64,000 nucleotides of DNA, taken from Meconema thalassinum (taxonomy: Eukaryota > Arthropoda > Insecta > Orthoptera > Tettigoniidae). The notes beneath the pieces were generated by a model. The model saw only the letters and a program-made list of their open reading frames with translations. It was not told the origin of the DNA and made no database searches. This document shows, in pieces, positions 1 through 9,613 of the stretch. How positions within the stretch are numbered: position 1 is the stretch's first letter; every line of letters starts with the position of its first letter. The translations under genes and the position numbers were made by a program. The stretch covers positions 175,160,704 to 175,224,703 of the forward strand of contig OX336389.2 of NCBI GenBank assembly GCA_946902985.2, in the 5' to 3' direction.

Positions 1-51
1 GCTTATATTATCAATATCTTAACTGTCTATAAGACTAGTAAAGAACTGATT

Positions 52-87
52 TATTCTGAAAGGCTTCTACTCCCTTTCAGAATAAGT
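52..87. repeat. Short perfect hairpin
   Basis: A 12-base arm (TTATTCTGAAAG) recurs as its reverse complement after a 12-base spacer. No gene is next to it. It may be the remnant of a small inverted-repeat element. Confidence 0.6.
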
Positions 88-389
88 AACGAGCAATTCT
101 ACTAACAAAAATACTAACCTTCTACTAACAATTAAATACCAAAATTCTACTAACGATGAAAAAAACGTAAGTTCCACCAACAACAATACTACCACTAAAA
201 CAGTCTGTCACCAGGCACACTCACATGCACCCTCACACATCACAGTCTACAGAAACAATGAACTATAACTAATAAACAATGCAACTGCTACCAGACACAC
301 TCACACACCACAGTCTAATAGAACAATGACCTATGGCTATATCTATTAAACAAACTAACTACATACTTACAACTAAAACTAACTACATA

Positions 390-560
390 CTTACTGTACT
401 GTAATTTGAATTGACAATATTTACAAAATTCAATTTAGATAGAAAATACTTACAAAATGTAATTTAGATTCAAAATAGTCACAAAATGCAATTGAGAATA
501 AAAATACTTAGAAAATACTCACCCTACACAATGTAATTTAGATTGAGAATACTTGCATAA
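390..560. repeat. Degenerate ~30-bp AT-rich tandem repeat (short block)
   Basis: About six imperfect units of the form 'acttacaaaatgyaatttag' plus 'attnaaaat' follow one another. The same unit builds the much longer array at 3300-4165, so the two blocks are parts of one dispersed or interrupted array. Bases 88-389 upstream are A/C-rich simple sequence with no gene visible. Confidence 0.75.
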
Positions 561-566
561 GATATA

Positions 567-757
567 GTAAGGGAAAAGAATAGAGCCTTTAGGAGGTGGT
601 ATCAAAATAGGACGGTAGAGACAAGGGATGAGAACCAGGAAAGAAGGCAAAGAGAGTAGTGGCTGAGGAGAGAAGAAAGTGGATGGAAGATTGGACAAAG
701 ATGTTGAAGGGGGATAGTGAAGGTACAAAAAGGTCCTGTATGGGATGGTAAAAAATC
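567..757 (+). pseudogene. LINE fragment, region upstream of the RT domain
   Basis: Read on the plus strand this segment translates to pieces such as REKNRAFRRWYQNRTVETR and VAEERRKWMEDWTKM. These match residues about 95-160 of the intact LINE protein at 59456-61621 almost exactly, with a frameshift and a stop. It is a 190-bp internal fragment, truncated at both ends and without catalytic residues. It is a second copy of the family represented by that intact frame. Confidence 0.85.
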
Positions 758-1639
758 GAGGCGGGTGTGTACCCTTAAATAACCTAGAAGAAGCGGGGGG
801 GTGTCGTCCCGGTTGAACATTTTAGATATCTGGCAAGCCTACTTATATATAAAGCTCAATGTACGTGTCGAAATGGTAAGGGCGCAAGTCAAGTTATATA
901 AAACGTCTCATTCAAAAAACAAGAAATCAGGAATTTAATTTCGGCTGCATACCTCCACGTGATCACACAGCGAAAATATAAAGTGAACCCTGGAAAGCAA
1001 ACAAAATTCAAGACGAAGAGTAACAGTTTTTCATATGCTTGTCATCTTCATCATCTTCTCCCACTTTCAATTGATTGCCAACTGGTTCAGATTCGGCTGA
1101 AACTGCATCACCCAGGGACACGGACGAATTTATGGATGGGTTAACACCACTACCGAGGATAGTGGACAGGCCAAATGCATTCCTGATGTTATTATATTTG
1201 TGAAAAATGTCATATTATTATTACCGGTAATTATGTGGTAACCTACGATATTCGAGAAAATGCAATATTATAATATTACTGTATTATATTCATGAATAAT
1301 TTAAAATATCCAAATATTGTACTGTCGTTCACTGCAGGACATGAGGTACAATTATATACAACAAACACATCACGTCCCTGGCCTTGCAGTAGATCTGGTA
1401 TGAGCGCGCTCCATACCGTATTGCAGATGCAATATGGACAATGTTGGATTCAAACCCACACCACTAAGCTAATGATACCAGCCTATCACACTGTGGGCTA
1501 CTTGTACATTCCAACAATTGGATTTCATGACAACAATGATGAGAAATTAAGGCTTTTGTTGTGCGGAGACAGATGTACCATGTCCAACTTACAGTATACT
1601 TCTCACAATCTCCTTCTACCTCACATTTTCCCGTGATAT
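758..1639. other. No gene recognised
   Basis: AT-rich DNA with only short chance frames. Around 1440-1490 the minus strand has a GGTTTGAATCC box resembling a Pol III B box, but no matching A box at tRNA spacing, so no tRNA or SINE is called. Confidence 0.5.
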
Positions 1640-1643
1640 TTAA

Positions 1644-2644
1644 CCCTTTGAGCGCCACGTGCTATTACGGTTTGCCTACCGCTGAGCGCCAAGGCCAGTT
1701 TTCGATTTTTGCAAGCTATTGTTTGATCACTCATAGTTCAGCTGTTATTATAGGTAGAAACTTGAAATTTTCGTTATTTGTTTACTAATATGATGGCCTA
1801 TACGAATAAAGCCTTACTCAGTTCATTTATGACCATTTGTAAACATATGGCAGCCAAAACCCAAAAATATTAATTAAAAATAAAACGAAACCAAAGTTTA
1901 GCAATAAAATTTTGGTAGAACAAAAATATTTTTATGCATCGCGAACCTACTTATTGAATAGTACGACTTATTATGAAGCTATATTGAAAATTTAATTCAT
2001 TTTGAACCTAAAATAAATCTGTAATAAAAATAATTAATTCACATATTCAAATGAGCCAAAAATACAACACAAGTCTTATTACATTCGTTTGGTTTATATG
2101 TCAATACTTATGGAATACAATACAAAGTTCTTTTACATAACACTTACATAACACTTACATAACATATTACAAATAATAATAATAATAACAATAACAATAA
2201 TAATACTGATAATAAAAATAATAATAATAATAACCAAAAATTCTTCTTCGATCATATTACGAATAGTGTTCTAACTAACAGGAGATCGGCTCATTTTCAC
2301 AGCAATAAAAAAATGAACAAGTAAAAGATCGAGAGCAACTAGACACAGAGCGGACAACGTGCACAGCAAGACAGTTTTAGTGTTGATGCCGCGCCATGTA
2401 AAGCGCGCCAAAAAATATGCCTGCTGATTGGACTGATATGCTGAAACAATGGCATTAAAATTAAAAGAGGCTCTTTATTGCAAAAACAGTAAGTTTTTAA
2501 CTAACTATATTAAGAAATTCTAAAAGGAAATGACTGTTACTATTAATAATAAAAAATAAATACTGAACGTCCTTTTGAAAGGACGTTGGCATTTTTCAGA
2601 TGAAAACCAAACGGGCTTTCAAAAGGACGTTGGCGCTTAGAGGG
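1644..2644. mobile_element. Non-autonomous piggyBac-type element (~1.0 kb)
   Basis: The ends are inverted repeats: CCCTTTGAGCGCCACGT on the left and ACGTTGGCGCTTAGAGGG on the right. The element is flanked on both sides by TTAA (1640-1643 and 2645-2648). TTAA duplications and CCC-starting termini are the signature of the piggyBac superfamily. The interior is AT-rich, holds an (AAT)n microsatellite near 2165-2235 and no transposase frame, so it must have been moved in trans. A second, internal GGACGTTGGC motif at 2581-2590 next to the right end resembles a subterminal repeat. It sits just downstream of the TCP10_C-like exon at 2813-2960 (minus strand), probably in that gene's 3' flank. It differs from the transposase-bearing piggyBac at 26928-29537, whose termini are different. 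Confidence 0.85.
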
Positions 2645-2812
2645 TTAAACAACTGAAACAAACACAAGACTAACTTGCCACAGAAACCTTTATATGAATT
2701 AAATTCAATGTTAGTTATCACTTTCCCATAGGAATGGTGAAATTGCAACTTTAATGTTTTGTACATCACATTTTACCACGTGCTGTCACAACGGCAGATG
2801 TGGAGTCAGTTG

Positions 2813-2960
2813 TCACGTAACTCCAGTATCCATCAACACAGAACCGTATTTGTCCTTCATTCTGATACGCCCGTTGGCATATCTGGTCTCTTGTCATCCA
2901 TCGGGGTACAGGAACTTGACTGTTCCATCCGGATACTCCCGTCTAGCAGAATACTTAAGT
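2813..2960 (-). pseudogene. TCP10_C / CENPJ (Sas-4)-like C-terminal exon with in-frame stop
   Basis: The minus strand reads LKYSARREYPDGTVKFLYPDG, then a TGA, then QETRYANGRIRMKDKYGSVL and MDTGVT followed by a stop. The alternating 'YPDGTVK', 'YPDG', 'YANGRIRMKDK' pattern is that of the glycine-rich G-box repeats in the TCP10_C domain of centriole assembly proteins of the CENPJ/Sas-4 family. A pyrimidine-rich tract ending in CTCAAG lies directly upstream on the minus strand and could be a 3' splice site, so this looks like a last exon rather than a retrocopy. The TGA replaces what is usually an arginine codon (one-base change from AGA). Either the copy is a pseudogene, or the base is an assembly or polymorphism error. 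Other exons were not found. Confidence 0.55.
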
Positions 2961-3189
2961 CTTGAGAAATTAGGTCAACAAGAAATGCAAGGAAGCAAAA
3001 GAAGAACGGTAGGGAGAGAAATGTACAGGTATAGAAAATTGTCTGAAATTAGGAAAAGTAGATAGCTTATCAAAGGATTAAGAGTACTTATGGGGAAAGG
3101 AAGGCAAGGTGCTGTAATATTAAGGACTCAAATGAAAAACCTCTAACAGATAGGGAAGAAAAGGTTGAGAGATGGAAAGATGATGATGA

Positions 3190-3245
3190 TGATAATTGTT
3201 TTAAGGGTCCTAACATTGAGGTTATCGGCCCCTAATGGTCTGGGT
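3190..3245 (-). repeat. 3' end remnant of an I/Jockey-like LINE
   Basis: The stretch 'ttgttttaagggtcctaaca' followed by 'gaggttatcggcccc' is the reverse complement of the conserved 3' end also seen after the RNase H domain at 34003-34050 and inside the minisatellite at 17541-17606. It is preceded by a (GAT)n run. Only the tail survives. Confidence 0.65.
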
Positions 3246-3299
3246 GATAGCGAAAATGACAATGAAATGGAAACCATAACGAAAACCAAGGTAGACTAA

Positions 3300-4165
3300 A
3301 AACACGTACTAAATGTAACTTAGACTGAAAGCACTCACAAAAGGCAAGTTAAAGGAAAAAGACAAAGTGGAATTTAGATGGAAAAGACACACAAAATGGA
3401 GTTTGATTCAAAATACTTACCAAATGCAAGTTACATTTGAAACACCCACAAAATGCAATGTAGATTCAAAAGACTGACCAAATGCAATGTAGATTCAAAA
3501 GGCTGACAAAATGCAATTGAGGTTGAAAATACTCACAAAATCAAATGCAATTGAAATTCAAAATAGCCTACTCACAAAATTCAGTTGAAATTCAAAATAC
3601 TCACAAAATGCAATTGAAATTCACAACACTCACAAAATGTCGGTGCCCGCGATGCAAAATACTTACAAAATGCAATGTAGATTGAAAATACTTACAAAAT
3701 GCAAGTGAGATCGAAAATGCTAACAAAATGCAATTTAGATTGAAAATACAGTACGGTAATCCCGAAAGGTAGATTTAGATGGAAGAAAGACTTACAAAAT
3801 GGAATTTAGAGTGAAAATATGCAAAAATAGAATTTAGATTCAAAATACTCACAAAAAGGCAAGTTAGATTCAAAATACTCACAAAAATCAATTTAGATTC
3901 AAAATACCTACAAAATGCAATTTAGGTTGAAAATACATGCAATTTAGATTGAAAATGCCGGCAAAATGCAATTGGGGTTGAAAATATTTACAAAATGCGA
4001 TTGAAATTCAAAATAATCACAAAATGCAAGTGAAAATCAAAATGGAATTTAGATTGAAAGTACGTGCAAAATGCAATTAGATTGAATAAACTCACAAAAC
4101 GTAATTTAGATTGAAAAGGCGTAAAAATGTAATTGGAAGTGAAAAGACTTACAAAATGTAAAAGA
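3300..4165. repeat. Degenerate ~30-bp tandem repeat array (long block)
   Basis: Roughly 28 imperfect copies of a unit containing 'cacaaaatgcaatttagatt' plus 'caaaatact'. Units alternate between 'acttacaaaatg' and 'actcacaaaatg' starts and differ by substitutions and small indels, so the array is old. No open frame of interest is present. The same unit occurs at 390-560. Confidence 0.85.
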
Positions 4166-4179
4166 AAAAGGAGGCGGAA

Positions 4180-4400
4180 CCCTCGAAGAATGTGAGGGAT
4201 CCGGAAAGATGAGAGAAGGGCCAATTAAGGCGGGAAAGGAAGACTCCCTAGGCCTCGGATACCCTAATATCGTTGGAGTCGAAAGAGAACAAGAGTTGAC
4301 AGGAAATATAACAGAGAGGAGCCCAGCACAAGTAAGAGGAAGCAATGCTGGACTCCTCTGGGGTCCTGTGGTCGCCAACCCACGTCCCACTAGATGCGAG
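4180..4400 (+). repeat. Dispersed repeat, SINE-like tail family
   Basis: Segments here ('gaacaagagttgac', 'gcccagcacaagtaagagga', 'gtggtcgccaacccacg') recur in diverged form at 15530-15660. Two unlinked copies with the same order of conserved blocks indicate an interspersed repeat. No Pol III box was found in the preserved part. Confidence 0.55.
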
Positions 4401-4434
4401 CCCCTGGGAGGAAAGATGGAAAGCTTACATAGAC

Positions 4435-5543
4435 TGTTTGTATAAGGGAAAGGAGATTGAGAATCGTGTAATGGAAAGGGAGGAGGAAATTGATGAGGAT
4501 GCAAAAGGAGATTTAATATTGAGATCAGAATTTGACAGAGCATTGGAAGACTCAAGCAGAAACAAAGCACCAGGCATAGATGATATACCGATTGAGTTGC
4601 TACACTGCATAGGTAATGAAGGTGTGATCAGGTTATTTCACTTGGTGTGTAGGATTTATGAGACAGGTGAGGTACCCTCCTATTTCAAGAAGAATGTTAT
4701 CATCCCTATATCGAAGAAAACAGGAGCTGACAGATGTGAAGATTACCATACAATCAGCTTGATCACTCGTGCTTCAAAGATCCAGACTAGAATAATTTAC
4801 AAGAGGATGGAAAGACCGATAGAAACACAGGAGAAACGTAGGAACAATGGAAGCTGTACTAAGTGTTAGGCTGATTTTGGAAGGTAGAATAAGGAAGGAT
4901 AAGAGAACATTCATGGCATTTGTAGACTTAGAAAAGGCTTTTGATAATGTTGATTGGAGTAAGTAGTTTGACATTTTGAAAACGATTGGAATAAAGTACA
5001 GGTATAGAGGAGGGTACTCTACAATCTATACAGAAACCAGACAGCAGTTATCGAGCCAAAGGAAATAAAGAGAGAATCTGGTATTCAGAAAGCTGTAAGA
5101 CAAGGCTGCAACTTATCATCCATACTTTTCAATCTATACATTGAACGAGCAATGAAGGAAATTGGAGAAGAATTCAAAGTAAGAGTAAAGATTCAAGGAG
5201 AAATAATTTCAACTCTGAGATATGCTGATGACATCGTCATCTTACATTAGCCGACACGCCACAGGATTTGAATGAGTTTATAAATGCTATGGATTCTGTC
5301 TTGAAGAAAGAATTCATGATGAAAATCAATAAGTATAAAATAAAATATTGGAATGCAGCGAAAAGAAATCAGAAACCCCTACAGACGTTGAATTGGCAGG
5401 TGAAAAGTTAAAGAAAGTAGGAGACTTCTGTTACTTAGGAAGCAAAATAACCAGTGATGGACGAAGCAAAGAGGATATAAAAAGTAAGTTAGCACAGACA
5501 AGGAAAGCATTTATACAGGAAAGGAATCTGTTGATATCGAATA
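4435..5543 (+). pseudogene. LINE reverse transcriptase, decayed
   Basis: The first frame (about 4435-4830) contains NKAPGIDDIPIELL, the RT entry motif, followed by IPISKKTGADRCEDYHTISL. After a frameshift come MAFVDLEKAFDNVDW (4913-4957), with the first catalytic Asp, and RYADDIVIL (5219-5245), the YADD box. A third frame (5348-5543) holds the region after the palm, VGDFCYLGSKITSDGRSKEDI. At least three frameshifts and two stops break it, so no product is possible. Motif order is that of RTE-type non-LTR elements. Confidence 0.85.
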
Positions 5544-5545
5544 TA

Positions 5546-7089
5546 CACTGCTCACAAAAATTTGGGGATATTGTAAACTCAGCTATGTATGCTATGTGTT
5601 TCGCACCATATTAGATGCAATCGCTTTCCTTTACTCCCATAGAAGGTAAACATGTGTTTGCGTCACCTCTGCACATACACCACATGACGGAGGGCACTGT
5701 CAGTACTGTTGCTGTCAGAGGGTCACACGGCGGTGGTTTGTTGCTGAGGTCAGAGCCATGCCATTCCCGTTGTCAATTAGTGAATGACGTGACGTAGGGA
5801 CAGCAATGCCTCCACAACGTGATTTACCTGAATCAATGGCTTGGAGGACCATAGGACGGATCGAAGCTGGACAGACATAACAAGTTGTGGCTCGAGCCAT
5901 TGAGGTGTCTCAAAGTGTGATCTCAAGACTGTGAAATCGTTTTCAAACAACAGCTACTGTTCACAGAAGGATAGGACAAGGTGGTCCACGGGCAACAACA
6001 GCAAGGGATGACCGTTACCTCGTGTTAACAGCCCGCCAGAATAGACGGCAGAATGCAACTCAACTGAAAAGTGCCCTTCTAACAGCAATAGGATGCAAAG
6101 TATCAACCCAAACTGTCCGTAACCCACTTCATGCACGTGGCCTCTATGCCCGTAGGCCCATGGTGTGTACCAGGTTAACTCCTCAACACCGTAGAGATCC
6201 CATAAACTGGTCGGAGAAGCATCGTGGGTGGAGGCATGTCGAATGGAGCTCAGTTCTGTTTTCTGATGAGTCGCGATTCAACGTGGAATCGGATAGTCGA
6301 CGTGTTCGCACCTGGAGGGAACAAGAGACACGAAACCACCCATCTTTTGTACAAGAAAGATCCCCATAAGGTGGTGGTGGGTTGCTGGTGTGGGCTGGAA
6401 TTAGCCCGGGAGGACGTACGGACTTCTACATCATCCCACGTGGTACTGTGACCGCTGTAAGGTATAAAGACGAGATTCTCCGACCGTTTGTCGTGCCGTA
6501 CAGTATGCTGGTGCCATAGTTGCTTCCTTTGTGTTTATGGACGATAAAGCATGTCTCCACAGAGTTGGGTTGATGGACGACATGCTGGTGGAGGAGGGTA
6601 TCCAGCGTATGCAGTGGCCAGCTTCCTCGCCGGACTCGAATCCGATAGAGCACGTGTGGGATGCATTAGGCAAGTGCATTGCAGGCAGACCAGCACCTCC
6701 CACAACTGTTCCACAACTGCAGATTGCTCTCATGGACGAGTGGCCACGTATCCCCCAAGAATTCATTGATAATCTCATTGCATCAATAGCACACAGGTGT
6801 GCAGCAGTGCTAGCCGTTCGAGGAGACCATACACCATACTGAAGAACAATATTCACTCATGGCCCGTGAGTATGGTATGTTAATTTTGCTTTGTTTGTTT
6901 GCCATAGTCTCTCTTCATTCATTTAATTTCATTCGAACACACATCAGGGGCTCTCTGGATTTATGGGCTGCTCTATCTGTCAATATAGCATTATGTAGGT
7001 AATAAATGGTTGAAAAACGAGATGTTCTCGTATATTATTGCACCATTATGAGCTGACCTTACAATATCCTCTAATTTTTGTGAGCAGTG
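5546..7089 (+). mobile_element. Tc1-like DNA transposon inserted in the LINE
   Basis: The terminal inverted repeats are CACTGCTCACAAAAATT at the left and its near-perfect complement at the right, continuing as 'ggatattgtaa' / 'ttacaatatcc'. TA dinucleotides at 5544-5545 and 7090-7091 flank the ends, and the LINE reading frame resumes cleanly beyond. Length (1544 bp) and TA target are those of the Tc1/mariner superfamily. The transposase inside is broken, so the copy is not active. Confidence 0.9.
5808..6842 (+). pseudogene. Tc1 transposase (DD34E), inactivated
   Basis: The translation starts MPPQRDLPESMAWRTIGRIE and keeps the N-terminal helix-turn-helix region (QTVRNPLHARGLYARRP). The catalytic triad is visible: Asp in FSDESRF (about 6266), Asp in MDDKACLH (about 6540, where most relatives have QDNARPH), and Glu in SPDSNPIEHVWD (about 6650). 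The spacing from second Asp to Glu is 34 residues, as in Tc1. Stops occur at about 5878 and 5933, and frameshifts at about 6365 and 6520 split the frame. The usual length is about 340 residues, and nearly all of it is present. Confidence 0.88.
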
Positions 7090-7091
7090 TA

Positions 7092-7490
7092 GATTTAGGT
7101 ATTAGGAAGTAATTTTTGAAAGCCTTTGTCTGGAGCTTGGAACTCTATGGAAGTGAAACGTGGACTGTTGGAGCAGCAGAAAAGAGGAGAATTGAAGCAT
7201 TTGAAATATGGTGTTGCAGGAGAATGATGAAGATCAGATGGGTAGATAGGGTTACAAATGAAGAGAAGATATAGCTTCCTAGGTCACATACTAAGACACC
7301 CCGGAATAGCAAAGTTAGTTATGGAAGGAAGAGTAGAGGATAAGAACTGTAGGGTAGACCAAGGTTAGAATATGTTAAACAGATTGCCTCGGTCGTAGGG
7401 TGTGGTAGCTATGTAGAGATTAAATGATTAGTTCAGGACAGGGAAGCATGGAGGGCTGCATCAAAACAGTCAAATGACTGAAGACTAACA
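7092..7490 (+). pseudogene. LINE C-terminal region and 3' end
   Basis: Continuation of the RT protein beyond the Tc1 insertion: FVWSLELYGSETWTVGAAE then RRIEAFEIWCCRRMMKIRW and DRVTNEE, the typical post-RT segment of RTE-like elements. It is followed by 'caggacagggaagcatgg' and the (AAC)n end. Confidence 0.8.
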
Positions 7491-7499
7491 ACAACAACA

Positions 7500-9045
7500 T
7501 TCACTCTTATGGATGGTCTAAGAAGTGCAGTACAGGCAAAACTGCCCTCACCTCTCCGCATCTAATACCATGAGTGTGTGAGTGAACGATGTGTAGTGCT
7601 GTGTGGTCCCACAGCATCCAGACAACTGGTGATCAGCCTTGGCCCTGCTTTGCTCTAATTAGCACTGTGCTAAGGGGTTCTGAAGGTCATTAAGAATTAC
7701 TGTCAAGACAGTGGTGAGATGCTGATTGTTGTTTTAAGGTGCAGAACGTTAGAATCATCTGCCCCATCATCGAGACACTAAACAACATTATCATCATCCC
7801 AAAGTCTTGGTTTTGCCTCTGGGTGGCATCTACATAGAGTGATATAATATGCATAGTAAAATTATAAATTTTAAAACAATATTTCCACTTTTCTTAATGG
7901 AGGATGTGATAATGCAGGGGCTAGAGTTGGATGGAATTTTTACCAGAAAAGCCATGTTTTGTTAAGCAGGGCATAAGATTTTAAGTCCCAACCCAAAGCC
8001 AAGCTTGCATCATTCACTCCAAATAATTATAACATACCATACTGTAAAAAGTTATTCCTACTTATCTTCATGCTGTATGTCAATGTTTCTATACTGAATA
8101 CCAGTTGATTAAAGGGATGTTTTATTGCTTCATATTCCAGGAAGTTATCTGAAGATATAACTTAAGTCAATTTTTATTATGACTTGACTAAAATGTTCGA
8201 GGCCATTTTTAGTCTCACCTGTCCTTAAAATAATAAAAGTTGTCATTACTGCTAAGTGTTTAAGCAAACTTCAGTAAGAAAGGCCTAAAGAGTATGGTAG
8301 CAGGAAAGATAATCAATACCAACTTTAAAAATTATCATTATGACTTAATAAGCAACAAATTCTTGTCACACCCATCTTTGAAGCAACTACAAATTCACTG
8401 CGTACCTAAAAACTGATGACTGATTTGCAATCTGTACATTTTCCTCTGTCCATTATAATGCAGAGTTTCTGTGGCAATTTAATTTTTTTCTTTTACTGAC
8501 CAGTGTATGAATCAATTTCCATGGAGGTAGGTGTCCATTTCTGTATGAAAAACCACGATTCTCCAAGGGTTAATAATGTTTTAAATGCTGGTTAGTATTA
8601 CACATCTGACAAGTCTTTTCCGTTCCAAAGCGAGTGCACTGTCAACTGTTTATATCTGTCCTATTGGCTCGTCAAAGTTAGTGCAGGGCAAGAGGGAAGG
8701 CATGTACCTTGGTATACTCAGCGTCAAGTCTATCAGTCTGTATGCTATTCTGATGCCGATGCTAACATATAACACTAATTCTAGAGTCATAATATACTAT
8801 ACCATCATCTGGGGATACTTGGGATATGGGGGTAAACTTGAGACAATTGTGGTATATTTGATTTTGTCCTTGTTGGGACCACTAATGTTAACAAATAGTG
8901 GTTTTTCTCACGTGTATGTGTTGCAAATTGATCAAATCATTTGTTGACGAACATTCAGCATTCTTACGTTTATAAGTGGAAATTCAATTTACATAATGCA
9001 AAATCCAATTTGGCATCAAATTACTATGGAATTACCTCATCTATA
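7500..9045. other. No gene recognised; one LINE-tail remnant
   Basis: At 7728-7790 'ttgttgttttaaggtgcaga' and 'catctgcccca' form a decayed I-like LINE 3' end in reverse. A 120-codon plus-strand frame at 8585-8947 has a skewed composition and no recognisable domain; I regard it as chance. The rest is AT-rich single-copy-looking DNA. Confidence 0.5.
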
Positions 9046-9328
9046 CACTTACCAGGGAACGGATCGCGGTGTAAAATTCTGATCTGTTTGAAATTTAGTA
9101 CACAATAATCCTACAAAGTTGTACAATGAAGTAGTGAAAACCGCATGGGCAGATTTCAATTTTGAAAGCCAAAAATCTGCCGGACGACGGCATGAGCGAG
9201 GAGGTGAGAAGAGGTAAAGCTGACCTTCAATCCTAGCAGCACGCGATGGCTCCCGGCCACTAGGCAGCAACCTGCCGTGCTGCAATGCATTCCCCACCTT
9301 AAACGTTCCCCTCACTCTTCTACCCTCT

Positions 9329-9481
9329 GAAGGCGGACCGGGTTCGATTCCCGGTCAATGCATGTGAGATTTTCGATGTGAAATGCCATGTCCTGTGGTT
9401 CGGCTTCCTCGTAAAATGGAGGTCCCGTGGCTCATGATCGCGAGATTATCGGTCACGTTAAACTACACGCATCCTTCCTTC
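9329..9481 (+). mobile_element. tRNA-derived SINE, 5'-truncated
   Basis: Contains the Pol III B box GGTTCGATTCC followed by 'cggtcaatgcatgtgagatt' and ends with a CCTTCCTTCC tail. It matches the SINE at 22884-23083 on the other strand. The target duplication CTTCTACCCTCT is at 9317-9328 and 9482-9493. It landed inside the left terminal repeat of the DDE transposon, whose right arm lacks it. Confidence 0.88.
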
Positions 9482-9613
9482 CTTCTACCCTCTCGATAAG
9501 AGTATAAAATGCAACATAATGTGATGTTTTGCACTTGATCATACTGTAAATAAATAAAAACAACTTTTTTTGTTTTTTGTTTTACTCTTTGTAATCCTTG
9601 CAATGGTGAATGC

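Larger units (their letters stand above)
4401..7500 (+). mobile_element. RTE-like LINE, interrupted by a Tc1 element
   Basis: Reverse transcriptase coding sequence lies before 5545 and continues after 7092. The two parts join within the reading frame once the Tc1 element at 5546-7089 and one TA are removed. The 3' end carries the conserved block 'caggacagggaagcatgg', a motif present reversed at 37925-38010, and finishes in an (AAC)n tail at about 7487-7500. The 5' end, including the endonuclease, is missing. The element was dead or dying before the Tc1 arrived, because several frameshifts lie outside the insertion. Confidence 0.8.

Noticed and set aside
1440..1490. Minus-strand GGTTTGAATCC box, possible tRNA
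   Set aside because: The A-box-like TTAGCTTAGTGG is only a few bases away, too close for a tRNA or SINE head.
2754..3065. 103-codon plus-strand frame
   Set aside because: Shadow of the TCP10_C-like exon, which is on the minus strand.
8585..8947. 120-codon plus-strand frame with hydrophobic stretches
   Set aside because: No domain, no splice signals in phase, composition like the surrounding AT-rich DNA.
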